The notes below the pieces were generated by a model, which made no database searches, was not told where the DNA came from, and saw only the letters and a program-made list of their open reading frames with translations. DNA of 21,304 bases from SLFT01 sp964493075. GTDB taxonomy: Bacteria; Hydrogenedentota; Hydrogenedentia; Hydrogenedentales; CAITNO01. Below are positions 7,778 to 16,204 of the stretch, one piece after another. The DNA is taken from contig CAZBNU010000055.1 of assembly GCA_964493075.1 (NCBI GenBank), forward strand, positions 1-21,304, given 5' to 3'. Made by a program: the position numbers and the translations under genes. The stretch's first letter is position 1; each line of letters starts with the position of its first letter.

Positions 7778-8551
7778 TCAGGTGCGTGGCTGCTTTTGTG
7801 CCTTCATAAATGCGGCGCTAATGGCCGCGCTCTCCATGGAATCTCCCTCTGATTCATCCTGTTCGACAATATACCACAGGGCTCCGGCGGCTTTTGCTGC
7901 GGGCAACACACTGTCCCAATCCATCATGCCACGGCCCACTTCTGTGAACACCACCGGCTTGCCCGATTCAACGGGTTTGCAATCCTTAATATGAACCAGC
8001 GGTGTGCGTCCGGCATATTTCTTCAGCAGACCGAGTGTGTCTGCGCCGCCCACAGTAGACCAACAGGTATCAAGTTCAAGTTTCAGGCAATCTGCATCAG
8101 CATTGGCGAAAATGGTGTCGAAGATGGTCTGGCCGCCGAGAGATTCAAATTCATGGTTGTGATTGTGATAACACAGGCTGATGCCAGCTTCCCGAAGTAT
8201 CTCACCAGCGGCATTCATGCTTTCAGCAGCCATGATCCATTGTTCGCGGGTAGTGCAGACTTCCTTGCCCAACCAGGGAACCACCACATAGCCTACCCCA
8301 AGCAGATTGGCCTGTTGCACCACGTTTTCCGTGTCGCCCACCACCAGTTCAAACCCGGTGTGCATGCTTACAGGCGTCAGCCCGGCGGTATCCAGCATCA
8401 TCTTGAATAAATCCACGCCCAGTCCGCAAAAACCGGCAATCTCCACGTAGTCGTAGCCTGCGGCTTTTACCTGCTGAAGTGCGGTCTCTGTGTCATCTTC
8501 GCAATAATCGCGCACAGAATATAACTGCAAGGCAAAGGGGTAAGAATGCAT
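7778..8551 (-). CDS. Sugar phosphate isomerase/epimerase-like TIM barrel protein
   Basis: This 257-residue protein of the xylose isomerase-like/AP endonuclease 2 TIM-barrel superfamily probably isomerises or epimerises a sugar, inositol or related polyol. Expected features are LQLYSVRD at the first strand, YHNHNHEF (128-135), LELDTCW (158-164, D161), VHIKD (186-190), EVGRG (204-208) and IVEQDES (228-234). Together these supply the His/Asp/Glu metal-site residues of the family. No signal peptide is seen, so it should be cytoplasmic. AGAGGA (rc of 8561-8566) lies about 9 bases before the ATG, a convincing start. It leads the run into the lipoprotein gene 16 bp downstream. The exact substrate cannot be assigned. 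Confidence 0.88.
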   Translation of the reverse strand: MHSYPFALQLYSVRDYCEDDTETALQQVKAAGYDYVEIAGFCGLGVDLFKMMLDTAGLTPVSMHTGFELVVGDTENVVQQANLLGVGYVVVPWLGKEVCTTREQWIMAAESMNAAGEILREAGISLCYHNHNHEFESLGGQTIFDTIFANADADCLKLELDTCWSTVGGADTLGLLKKYAGRTPLVHIKDCKPVESGKPVVFTEVGRGMMDWDSVLPAAKAAGALWYIVEQDESEGDSMESAAISAAFMKAQKQPRT

Positions 8552-8648
8552 AAAGGTTTTTCCTCTTTTGAGTTTCAGCCAAACACGACCTATATCATAC
8601 AGGCAACAGCGGCTTGGTATCCAGTTTGGGGTTACCTCTTTGCAAAAA

Positions 8649-10148
8649 TCAGGGGGTACTCCTGATGGCGTAAAGCTGTTTCAGCGTAGCCACGTACACG
8701 ACCCCGCCAGCGGCTGTAGGGGTTCCGGTAATTTCTTCCGGGAACCGGGTAGTAAACACCATATTGAACTCTTTTTGCGCTTCAATAATGGCAAAGGTGC
8801 CGCAGCGGGCGGCTACATAAATCCGGCCTTCGGCCCCCAACGCGGAACCCCAAATGGAACTGCCCACGCGATGTTTCCAATACCCTTCTCCGGTTTCCGC
8901 GTCCACGCAATGCACATGGCCCGCATCATCGGTAATAAACACCAGCCCATTCAGTATGGCGGGAGTACCGCTCGACTGCCGGGGGATTTCGTAAGACCAA
9001 AGTTCGGCGGTTTCCGTGACATCTCCCGTCTGGGTGGCATCAATACATTTCAGCCAGGACTGGCGTTTTCCCCACCAGATATCGCCCCCGGCCACGGCAT
9101 ATATTCTGTCCTTATAAAACACCGGCATGGCCACAATCTGGCTGGGGCCTTCCTTCGAGTTTTTGGAGTACTCGTGGACGTTTTCCTTGGGCGCAGTGGG
9201 ATCGCAGTCAAAATGCCAGACCCGTTCCAGTAGTTGGGGCGTATCGGGCAGGGGCGGCTGCAGCGCATTGAAGGCATAACAGACACCGTTGGGGCCGCCA
9301 AAGAACACGAGCCGTTGACCCTTGACTTCTGCCAACGATGAGGGCGCCCAGGTGGCATGAAATATCTGCGGCCCTATTCTTTCCGCATCTTTGGCGAGCA
9401 GCCGGCCCGTGTTTTTGTCCAGCACGATCAGGCTCGGCGCTTCCGGGCTGCGTACCTTCACATGGGTATTGTCCACCCCGTTGCAGGTGTTGATATAGAG
9501 ACAATTGCCGTCAAGGAGAATGGCGGTAAAGGGCGAGTCGTGGGGATACATGCCCACTTCCGCGCGCATATCGAACAACCAGACTACATCCGCATCGGGC
9601 GGCATCGGTTCCAGAGAAGGTTCGTCCGTCGGCACCATAAGCCGACCCTCATCCATAAAAGGACCGTCATTGCCGTCGTCAAGCCCGTTCATATCCACGC
9701 AGACCACCTCGGCGCGGTTCGTGACAAAATACAAACGATCCCCTTCCACAGTAGGCGACGAACATATCCCGATCCAGGGCCAGTCCAGGTAGTCATCGCC
9801 GCCAATGCGCGGTGTCAGAAACTGCCAGCGCAGGCTGCCGTCCTTTTCGTTCAGACAATACATGCCGCCCCGATCCCCCTGATGGCGCGGATCGCGCGGT
9901 TCTGAATTGTTCGTGCCAATAAACACACAGCCCTGCGACACAATCGGGGAACCATAAGCGCCGCCGCCCAGAGGCGCTGTCCACAAAATATTTTCGCCCG
10001 TTTCTAAATCGAAATGGGTCGGCAACCCGGTCTCGTCAGTGACCATGTTGCGTGTGAATGCTTCGCCCCATTGCGGCTGATCTGCATTGACGTTCACTAC
10101 CAACAAAACGGCAAAGAGGAAAACAGTCCTATAAACTCGGGATAACAT
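8649..10148 (-). CDS. Exported PQQ-type beta-propeller protein
   Basis: I chose the ATG at 10148 because AGGAG (rc of 10155-10159) precedes it by 6 bases and the resulting 499-residue protein begins with a clear signal peptide (about 1-22, FLFAVLLVVNVNA). A start at 10208 would hide this signal. The mature chain consists of propeller blades of the PQQ-like/BamB-like type: repeated G(S/T)P..(V/L)..G.V(F/Y) strands followed by C(V/L)(D/N).(K/E).G...W turns, for example YCLNEKDGSLRWQF, HCVDAETGEGYWKHR and SGTPAILNGLVFIT. The protein is therefore periplasmic or extracellular. Such proteins are scaffolds or dehydrogenase-related; I see no quinone-binding disulphide motif typical of methanol dehydrogenases. 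It reads alone, 97 bp upstream of the TIM-barrel gene. Confidence 0.88.
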   Translation of the reverse strand: MLSRVYRTVFLFAVLLVVNVNADQPQWGEAFTRNMVTDETGLPTHFDLETGENILWTAPLGGGAYGSPIVSQGCVFIGTNNSEPRDPRHQGDRGGMYCLNEKDGSLRWQFLTPRIGGDDYLDWPWIGICSSPTVEGDRLYFVTNRAEVVCVDMNGLDDGNDGPFMDEGRLMVPTDEPSLEPMPPDADVVWLFDMRAEVGMYPHDSPFTAILLDGNCLYINTCNGVDNTHVKVRSPEAPSLIVLDKNTGRLLAKDAERIGPQIFHATWAPSSLAEVKGQRLVFFGGPNGVCYAFNALQPPLPDTPQLLERVWHFDCDPTAPKENVHEYSKNSKEGPSQIVAMPVFYKDRIYAVAGGDIWWGKRQSWLKCIDATQTGDVTETAELWSYEIPRQSSGTPAILNGLVFITDDAGHVHCVDAETGEGYWKHRVGSSIWGSALGAEGRIYVAARCGTFAIIEAQKEFNMVFTTRFPEEITGTPTAAGGVVYVATLKQLYAIRSTP

Positions 10149-10542
10149 GCGTGACTCCTTGAAAAGCACTGATGAAAAAGGTGCATATCTGACACTTGAG
10201 TGTAGCACAGTTTATCTGCAATAAGAAATAACCGGTGCGCATATGCCAGCGGTCTCATCAAAGGACATTAGGCGCCAACGTAGACGCTCGTCGCTATGTA
10301 TGTATCTGTATTCGTAACTGTCCAGGCGGCTATGCTTAATTCCTATAATCGTTTATTGTAGGGCAGGCGAAGCGGATGCGGAACCCACGGTTTAGACGGT
10401 TCACATGTTCACCGGTGAGGGTCGTAGTTTGTCTGTATATGCCGCTCTGACATAAAATAAGGGTGAAATCATGCTATCCGTAGTACACTAATGCCAAATA
10501 GCAGGCGTCACCATGCGCAACGACCATAAGAAGGAGTCTGTA
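10149..10542. other. Long divergent intergenic region
   Basis: This 394-base stretch between two divergent genes has no convincing coding region or structured RNA that I can recognise. It holds a TATAAT (10344-10349, plus) without a good -35 partner, a 10-bp perfect palindrome TCACCGGTGA (10409-10418), and a direct repeat GTTCAC (10399-10404 and 10407-10412). The ribosome sites of both flanking genes lie at its ends. It probably carries promoters for both. Confidence 0.5.
10344..10349 (+). promoter_or_regulatory. Possible -10 box for the 2-epimerase/rpe transcript
   Basis: A perfect TATAAT lies about 190 bases before the 2-epimerase start. No clear TTGACA-like hexamer sits 16-19 bases upstream, so this is only a candidate. 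The direct repeat and 10-bp palindrome at 10399-10418 would lie in the transcribed leader. Confidence 0.25.
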
Positions 10543-11820
10543 ATGAGTATCAGGGAACGTGTCGAAAAAGCACAGCAGGAAATGCAACACCATCTGTTCA
10601 ATGAATTGCTTCCGTTTTGGACCACCCATGGTGTGGATCCCAAGTACCGCGGCTACCTGACCAATCTGGACAAGGACGGCAATCCCACCGGCGAGGGGTT
10701 GAAGACGGTGGTGTGCCAGACGCGCATGATTTACAGTTACTCTTCGGCCCATCGCGCCAATCTGGGCAATGGGGCGTTTCTGGATATTGCAGCGCAAGGC
10801 GTTGATTTCCTGCTAAACCATTTTCTGGATAAGGAGCATGGCGGCTGGTATTGGACCTGTGAGCAGGACGGCACCCCGGCGGACCGGGCAAAAATCATGT
10901 ACGGCCAGAGTTTCGCCATTTATGCCCTGAGCGAATACGCCATGGCATCGGGCGACCGGCTCGCACTGCAGATGGCAGAGGAAACCTGGCGCGTTTTGAA
11001 GTCGTGTGCCGCTGATGTGCAGCATGGTGGTTTTGGCGAGTTCTTCGAGGAGGACTGGTCGCCAAAAGCGCCGGGCGTATACGGGGGCGACCGCAAATCG
11101 TTGGATGTGCACATGCACCTGATGGAAGCCTTCACGAACCTGTACGAGGCCACCGGAAGCCACCTGCACAAGACAGATACGCAACGGGTCATAGACTTGT
11201 TGTTTGGGCGGATGATCCATCCTGAGTTTGGCACGGGCATGGCACAGTTCGCTTTTGACTGGACGCCGCTGCGCGCCATCATTTTCCGGAACGTGTGGGG
11301 TTCTGACCGCGATGTGCCCGATGATGAAGGGCGTCCGCTGGACAATACCAGCTTCGGCCATAACGTGGAGTTCGCCTGGCTGTTGAAACATACGCTGGAC
11401 ATACTCGGCATGAAAGTGGACCCGTATAAGGATAAGATGCGCAAACTTTACGATCACTGCCACACCTATGGCATTGACTGGGATCGGGGCGGCGTGTATT
11501 GCGAAGGCCCCAATGAGGGTCCGGCGCGGGAACGCAACAAGGAATTCTGGCAGCAGGCGGAAACACTGGTGGGTATGCTGGACGCCTACTTGCTGTTCGG
11601 CGAGGATAAATACTGGGACGCCTACGAGAACGTACATCGCTTTGTAATGGACAGTGTTATCAATCACGAAGTGGGCGAATGGTATCCGTTGTTCGATGAA
11701 AACAACAACCGCATGTGGGATTACATGGGACACGCCTGGAAGATCAATTATCACACGGTGCGCGCCGCCATCCAATGCGAAAAACGTCTTAACGCCATTT
11801 TGACAAAACTCAAGAAGTAG
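10543..11820 (+). CDS. N-acylglucosamine/cellobiose 2-epimerase family enzyme
   Basis: This 425-residue alpha/alpha-barrel enzyme of the AGE family epimerises C2 of a sugar reducing end. It is closest to the cellobiose 2-epimerases, judged by DVHMHLMEAFTNLY (188-201), GHNVEFAWLL (272-281) with His273, FWQQAE (335-340) and WKINYHTVRA (399-408) with His404. The two latter His residues correspond to the catalytic pair described for this family. QTRMIYSYS at 59-67 is also typical. It has no signal peptide and should be cytoplasmic. AGGAG lies 6 bases before the ATG at 10543, so the in-frame ATG at 10513 is rejected. It is followed by rpe after 18 bases, and they are very likely cotranscribed. The substrate (cellobiose, mannobiose or GlcNAc) is not certain. 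Confidence 0.88.
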   Translation: MSIRERVEKAQQEMQHHLFNELLPFWTTHGVDPKYRGYLTNLDKDGNPTGEGLKTVVCQTRMIYSYSSAHRANLGNGAFLDIAAQGVDFLLNHFLDKEHGGWYWTCEQDGTPADRAKIMYGQSFAIYALSEYAMASGDRLALQMAEETWRVLKSCAADVQHGGFGEFFEEDWSPKAPGVYGGDRKSLDVHMHLMEAFTNLYEATGSHLHKTDTQRVIDLLFGRMIHPEFGTGMAQFAFDWTPLRAIIFRNVWGSDRDVPDDEGRPLDNTSFGHNVEFAWLLKHTLDILGMKVDPYKDKMRKLYDHCHTYGIDWDRGGVYCEGPNEGPARERNKEFWQQAETLVGMLDAYLLFGEDKYWDAYENVHRFVMDSVINHEVGEWYPLFDENNNRMWDYMGHAWKINYHTVRAAIQCEKRLNAILTKLKK

Positions 11821-11838
11821 GAATAGAAAAGGCACTCA

Positions 11839-12495
11839 ATGTCACAACAGAAAATTAAAGTGTCGCCGTCCTTGTTATCCTGTGATTTCAGCAGGCTCGG
11901 CGAAGAAATACGCGCGGCGGTGGATGCGGGTGCGGACATGATCCATTGCGACATCATGGACGGGCATTTTGTGCCGAATATCACGTTTGGGCCGCCGGTT
12001 CTAGCAAAAATCCGCAGTCATTGCGATGTGCCCCTAGATGTGCATCTCATGATCGAACATCCGGAAGATTACGTAAACAGTTTTGCCGAGGCGGGTGCCG
12101 ACATTATTACCTTTCAGGTGGAAGCGACCCATCATCCGCATCGGCTGCTTACCCAGATCAAGGACCTGGGCTGTAAGGCCGGGGTGGTGCTGAATCCGGG
12201 TACGCCCGAGGAATCCATCGAGTTCCTGGCGAATATGGTGGACATCGTGCTGATTATGTCAGTGAACCCCGGTTTTGGGGGGCAGGCGTTTATCCCGGAG
12301 ATGCTGCGAAAAATTGAGAACGTGCGCGCCATGATTGGCGACCGCGATTTGGAAGTGGACGGCGGCATAGACGATAAGACAGCAGGCGATGTAATCAAGG
12401 CGGGTGCGAATGTGCTTGTTGCGGGTTCCTACGTTTTCGCAGGGCAGTATTCTTATAAAGAAGCGATAGACCGGCTGAAAGGCGCAGGGACATAA
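11839..12495 (+). CDS. rpe: Ribulose-phosphate 3-epimerase
   Basis: This 218-residue TIM-barrel enzyme interconverts D-ribulose 5-phosphate and D-xylulose 5-phosphate in the pentose phosphate pathway. All signature blocks are present: SPSLLSCDF (9-17), HCDIMDGHFVPNITFGP (36-52) with metal His36 and catalytic Asp38, DVHLMIEHP with His69, MSVNPGFGGQ (140-149), and EVDGGID with Asp174. Length is typical. AAAAGG lies about 8 bases upstream of the ATG. Its last codons (GAGT-stop) are written by the first units of a 9-bp-period repeat that continues past the stop. In many bacteria rpe sits in the fmt-rsmB cluster; here it is tail to tail with that cluster and joined instead to the 2-epimerase gene. 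Confidence 0.97.
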   Translation: MSQQKIKVSPSLLSCDFSRLGEEIRAAVDAGADMIHCDIMDGHFVPNITFGPPVLAKIRSHCDVPLDVHLMIEHPEDYVNSFAEAGADIITFQVEATHHPHRLLTQIKDLGCKAGVVLNPGTPEESIEFLANMVDIVLIMSVNPGFGGQAFIPEMLRKIENVRAMIGDRDLEVDGGIDDKTAGDVIKAGANVLVAGSYVFAGQYSYKEAIDRLKGAGT

Positions 12496-12527
12496 GGGAC
12501 GAAAAGGACACAAGGGACGAACGAACC
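12483..12527. repeat. 9-bp-period repeat spanning the rpe stop codon
   Basis: Four consecutive 9-base units fit the consensus NNNARGGAC (12483-12491, 12492-12500, 12501-12509 and 12510-12518), followed by a degenerate fifth. The first two overlap the final codons and TAA of rpe. The element lies between convergent genes (rpe and the PASTA gene) and shares period and position with the repeats at 1257 and 16205. It has no strong hairpin of its own. Confidence 0.6.
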
Positions 12528-12538
12528 GCAATCTATTT

Positions 12539-13660
12539 CTAATTCACCTTCATTGGCGGGTTGCCTTCTTTCAGACTGTAGGAGGCTTCGAGGTTTCCGT
12601 CAATATACACTTCCACTGTTGCTTCCATGACATAGGTGACCGGTACGCGAATGGCTGCACCGGAAACGTAGGTAGCTTTTGAACCATCATCAAATGCAGG
12701 ATCTTTGCTATACACCGTCTGGCGGTTGCCCATGCGGTCTACGACGTCTACCCGCACTTCTCGGCCAAACCAGTCATAGAACATCTGGTGAAGCACGGTT
12801 GCCTCATAACGCATAGAAGGCGCTTCTCCTGTGACCGATGGTTTATAGTCGTAGGTGACGGTCTGCCCGGGATAGATAAGGGTATCGGGCGCAGGGGTTT
12901 GTGCAAGTATTACATCGAAGGCAGCGTCGGGGATGTCCACTTCGCGGGCAACAAGCACTACATCGAAACCTTCCAGTGCCTTTGCCACATCGGCAACAGG
13001 CACTTCGCGCAAATCCGGCATCAATGCGCTGGGCGTGCCGGAGCCTGCGCTCAGGAGCAAATGAATTTCACCCTGGTCTGCCAACTCACCGCCTGCCGGG
13101 GGATCCTGAGATAGTACGGTGTCACGAGGCGCGTCTTCGGGCACCCGTGCCAAGCTTCCCACGCGGAACCGGGCAGCTGTAATTTCGCGGCGTGCATCTT
13201 CGAGGGTTTTTCCGGTGAGGTCCGGTGCATGCAGGTAATCCTGACCCATACTCACCACGACATTCACAGCGCGTCCTTCGCGTACTACCCGCCCGGCGCT
13301 GGGACGTTGCGCGATGATGTAGTATTTCGGTGCAGTAGGGTGGGATACAGGCGATTGTCGTCCCAGTTCCAACCCTTCTCTCGTCAGCAGAAATGCGGCG
13401 TCGGTTATGGGTATGTCCACAACATTCGGCACACTAACATGCTGTCCGCCTTCGAGCGCAACGGTATACACGAAATAACCCGCGCCCGCCATCACCAGTA
13501 GAAACACTACAAGTGCGATGGACCATTGCATACACCATGCCGCGAACCGCAGCAGAAAGAAAACGAAACTCAGGACCGTTTCCGAAAACGTGTCAAGAAG
13601 AATCCGTCCCACGCCGCGTTGAGGGGGTTGGTTTGATACTGTCCCTGTGCTGTTTTCCAC
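12539..13660 (-). CDS. Membrane-anchored PASTA-domain protein without kinase
   Basis: This 373-residue protein has a short cytoplasmic N-terminus, a long hydrophobic region (about 29-66, one or two helices), three PASTA-type repeats (about 74-138, 142-206 and 211-275) and an unrecognised C-terminal domain (about 283-373). PASTA hallmarks are VPNVVD, A...L...G(L/F), IAQRPSAG, LSQDPPAG and ILAQTPAP. PASTA domains bind muropeptides or peptidoglycan and usually sit on Ser/Thr kinases or PBPs; here no kinase or transpeptidase is present. The start is a GTG inside rsmB (91-bp overlap) with GGAG 11 bases upstream. A shorter start (Met44) would lose the first part of the hydrophobic segment. It is the last gene of the ybaB-fmt-rsmB operon, so it is presumably made alongside translation-related enzymes. 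Start confidence is moderate. Confidence 0.87.
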   Translation of the reverse strand: MENSTGTVSNQPPQRGVGRILLDTFSETVLSFVFFLLRFAAWCMQWSIALVVFLLVMAGAGYFVYTVALEGGQHVSVPNVVDIPITDAAFLLTREGLELGRQSPVSHPTAPKYYIIAQRPSAGRVVREGRAVNVVVSMGQDYLHAPDLTGKTLEDARREITAARFRVGSLARVPEDAPRDTVLSQDPPAGGELADQGEIHLLLSAGSGTPSALMPDLREVPVADVAKALEGFDVVLVAREVDIPDAAFDVILAQTPAPDTLIYPGQTVTYDYKPSVTGEAPSMRYEATVLHQMFYDWFGREVRVDVVDRMGNRQTVYSKDPAFDDGSKATYVSGAAIRVPVTYVMEATVEVYIDGNLEASYSLKEGNPPMKVN

Positions 13661-14904
13661 GAACTAAATTGCTCCGGCGCATCTTCGGGAACACATGTCC
13701 CGTCCGATGCCACTTCCGATATTACTTCCAGCGTTTCCTGCCGGGTTAAAGTACAGACTGAATACACAACCACTCCCCCATTCTTACAAAGTTGCAATGC
13801 CTTTCGCAACAAAGCCCGCTGTACGACTGCCAGTTCCGCCACCGTTTCCGGTTTTGTACGCCACCGGATTTCGGGATGACGACGCAGCGTTCCCAGTCCC
13901 GAACAGGGCGCATCAAGCAGAACACGGTCAAAAACGCCGTCCTTGAAAGGCGGCACAAGGCCGTCGCCACACAAGGGCAGTACATTAGGGACGGTCATGC
14001 GGTCGCAGTTATCCTGTATACGTCCCATGCGTGTGAAATACCGCTCCATGGCAATTACCGGCGCTTCACCATCCGTAAGCGCAGCGAGATGGGTTGCCTT
14101 GCCGCCGGGCGCAGCACACATATCCAGAATGTGTTCGCCAGGCAAGGGTGTCATCATCTGTGCCGCCAACATGGAAGCCGGGTCTTGCAGCATGAAATGG
14201 CCGTCCTGAAAAAACTTACTTCTGAGCAGGTTGCCTTCTCCAGAAACCGTCAGTGCATCAAGGCAATCGCTTATGGGAGTAACAATAAAACCTGCATTGC
14301 TCAACTGGCGCGACAGCGTTTCCTTGTCTGTTTTTAAGGTGTTCACACGAATCGTCAGGGGTGCTTGCTCTGCGCAGGCAGCACAAAATTTCTCTGCGCC
14401 CTCATCGCCGAATTTCTCAATCCAGAGGCGCACCATCCATCGCGGCATGGAGTAACGCATACGCAGGTAATTTACAAAATCATGTTGACGGTCGGGCAGC
14501 TGCACCCCTTCCAGACTGTCGGGGATGCGCCGCAACACGGCGTTGGTCAGTTTCGCCAACCCAATATGCCCCCGACGTTTTGCGAGGTCTACGCTGGTAT
14601 GCACCAACGCTGGCCGGGTTACATTGGCGCAGAAATACGCCTGAAACACACCCAACCGCAGCACCATCAAAACGGGTACAGGTAATCTATCGAGAGGTTG
14701 ATCACAGGCGGCGGCCAGCACGTGGTCGCATAGAAGTTTATTACGGATAACGCCGTATACCAGGTGGGTAAGGAAACGTCCGCCTCGGGGCGAAAAATTA
14801 CCCTTGCGCAATATCCGGTCCAGTGCCACATCTGCATGGGCACCGTTTTCGAGTACGCGAATCAACGCTGACACGGCACTGTCGCGAACGAGATCAACCG
14901 GCAT
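13570..14904 (-). CDS. rsmB: 16S rRNA m5C967 methyltransferase
   Basis: This 444-residue RsmB/Sun protein methylates cytosine 967 of 16S rRNA using SAM. An N-terminal NusB-like RNA-binding domain (about 1-130) precedes the Rossmann methyltransferase domain. Motifs include DMCAAPGGK (261-269, SAM loop), DAPCSGLG (331-338, Cys334) and YSVCTLT with Cys384; the two Cys residues are the pair used by m5C methyltransferases. I chose the ATG at 14904 because GAGG (rc of 14914-14917) lies 9 bases upstream, which also reduces the overlap with fmt from 74 to 11 bp. That overlap suggests translational coupling. Its 3' end contains the start of the PASTA gene. Confidence 0.95.
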   Translation of the reverse strand: MPVDLVRDSAVSALIRVLENGAHADVALDRILRKGNFSPRGGRFLTHLVYGVIRNKLLCDHVLAAACDQPLDRLPVPVLMVLRLGVFQAYFCANVTRPALVHTSVDLAKRRGHIGLAKLTNAVLRRIPDSLEGVQLPDRQHDFVNYLRMRYSMPRWMVRLWIEKFGDEGAEKFCAACAEQAPLTIRVNTLKTDKETLSRQLSNAGFIVTPISDCLDALTVSGEGNLLRSKFFQDGHFMLQDPASMLAAQMMTPLPGEHILDMCAAPGGKATHLAALTDGEAPVIAMERYFTRMGRIQDNCDRMTVPNVLPLCGDGLVPPFKDGVFDRVLLDAPCSGLGTLRRHPEIRWRTKPETVAELAVVQRALLRKALQLCKNGGVVVYSVCTLTRQETLEVISEVASDGTCVPEDAPEQFSSWKTAQGQYQTNPLNAAWDGFFLTRFRKRS

Positions 14905-15838
14905 GGGGAATGTCCTCAAACCTGTCGCCGGGCTGAAGCGGTACGCCACGCAAAAACGCGCTGGCATCCAACGCCTTACGGCCGGCCAGCTGCAAATGCG
15001 TTACGGCCAAGACACCGTTACCGGTAGCCACCAAAATCCGGTCTTTCTCCACAGCCATTATTGTTCCGGGCGCATCATTGGTGGCTTCTTCCGTCAGCAC
15101 GGTGCGAAGGATGCGGCAGAATTGGTCTTTGAGCATGCACTGCGCCATGGGCCAGGGGTTACAGGCACGCACCCGGTTGTGAATGCGCTGCGTCGGCCCC
15201 GCCCACTGGATGCGCCCGTGACCTTTCTCAAACACCTTACTGATGGTTACCCTGGCAGGGTCTTGAGGAATGGCCGGCGCTGTTCCGCGTTCCACCAGAT
15301 CGATTGCGTTCAGCATTTGCGCCGCGCCTATCTCTGCCAGGCGGTCGGTCAGTTCGCCCGCAGTCTCTTCCGGCGCAATAGGCGTTTCCTCCTGCAGCAC
15401 AATGTCGCCCGCGTCCATCTCAAGGACAATGCGCATGATGGTAACACCGGTAGTGGCGTCGCCCTCAAGAATGGCGGTTTGTATGGGAGACGGTCCGCGC
15501 CAGCGAGGCAGCAGACTCGGGTGCAGATTCAGCCAACCCAGAGGCGGCACGTCCAGTACCGGCTGCTTCAGAAGACGTCCATAGGCCGCTACAACACATA
15601 AATCGGGCTTTTGTTCCCGGAGCCATGCTTCAAATTCACCATTGTGCAGTTTTTCCGGCTGATGTACGGCAAGTCCGTTTTCAAGCGCCCACACTTTCAC
15701 CTCTGGCGGCGCAGGCTTACCGCTCCGTCCCTTGGGGCGGTCTGGCTGCGTCACCACTGCCACGACATCATGGCGCTGTGCCACTGCTGTCAGTGCAGGC
15801 ACGGCAAGTTGTGGTGTTCCAAAGTATACGATGCGCAC
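14894..15838 (-). CDS. fmt: Methionyl-tRNA formyltransferase
   Basis: This 314-residue enzyme formylates initiator Met-tRNA using 10-formyl-THF. The N-terminal formyltransferase domain shows MRIVYFGTPQLAVPAL, a QPDRPKGRS loop, and LNLHPSLLPRWRGPSPIQ with Asn104 and His106. Asp142 (MDAGDI) lies 36 residues after the His, as expected for the Asn-His-Asp catalytic triad. The C-terminal domain (about 205-314) is the tRNA-binding OB-like domain. The start is GTG at 15838, only 2 bases after the ybaB stop, with GGGGA about 10 bases upstream. It lies within ybaB-fmt-rsmB-PASTA. No peptide deformylase gene, its common partner, is in the window. Confidence 0.97.
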   Translation of the reverse strand: MRIVYFGTPQLAVPALTAVAQRHDVVAVVTQPDRPKGRSGKPAPPEVKVWALENGLAVHQPEKLHNGEFEAWLREQKPDLCVVAAYGRLLKQPVLDVPPLGWLNLHPSLLPRWRGPSPIQTAILEGDATTGVTIMRIVLEMDAGDIVLQEETPIAPEETAGELTDRLAEIGAAQMLNAIDLVERGTAPAIPQDPARVTISKVFEKGHGRIQWAGPTQRIHNRVRACNPWPMAQCMLKDQFCRILRTVLTEEATNDAPGTIMAVEKDRILVATGNGVLAVTHLQLAGRKALDASAFLRGVPLQPGDRFEDIPHAG

Positions 15839-15840
15839 AG

Positions 15841-16173
15841 TCAGATCATCCCCGGCAGGTCCACGCCGCCGGTAAGTTCCGTCATTTTTCCCTTCACCAT
15901 TTCTTGCACTTTGGCGATAGAAGCATTGACAGCGGCGGCTACCAGCCCTTCGAGCGTATCCGGATCGTTGGCGTCAATCACTGATGGATCAATCTTAATG
16001 GAGACAATTTCCATGTTGCCGTTCATTACCACCTTGATCAGGTCGCCGCCGACAGCCGTCTCAATGTGCATATCCCCCAGTTTTTCTTTCAATTCCTCAA
16101 TACGGGTCTTCATCTCCATGGCCTGCTTGATGATGCCGCCCATTTTGCCCAGATCGCCTAGCCCTTTTAACAT
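15841..16173 (-). CDS. ybaB: YbaB/EbfC nucleoid-associated protein
   Basis: This 110-residue small protein of the YbaB/EbfC family forms dimers that bind DNA and help organise the nucleoid. It shows the family layout: an N-terminal helix with GLGDLGKMGGIIKQAMEMK, a coiled segment (KTRIEELKEKL), then strands with VGGDLIKVVMNGNMEIVSIKI and the DPDTLEGLVAAAVNASIAKVQ helix. I chose the ATG at 16173 (AAAGGA with 6 bases spacing) over an upstream in-frame ATG at 16242, which would add a stretch encoded by the 16205-16279 repeat/hairpin. It is first in the operon with fmt. In other bacteria it is usually next to dnaX-recR, not fmt. Confidence 0.93.
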   Translation of the reverse strand: MLKGLGDLGKMGGIIKQAMEMKTRIEELKEKLGDMHIETAVGGDLIKVVMNGNMEIVSIKIDPSVIDANDPDTLEGLVAAAVNASIAKVQEMVKGKMTELTGGVDLPGMI

Positions 16174-16204
16174 GGTTTGTCCTTTTTGTTGCAGTATTTG
16201 CCAG

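Noticed and set aside
10813..11835. 340-codon minus-strand open frame opposite the 2-epimerase gene
   Set aside because: Antisense artefact; the plus-strand protein has all conserved AGE-family blocks.
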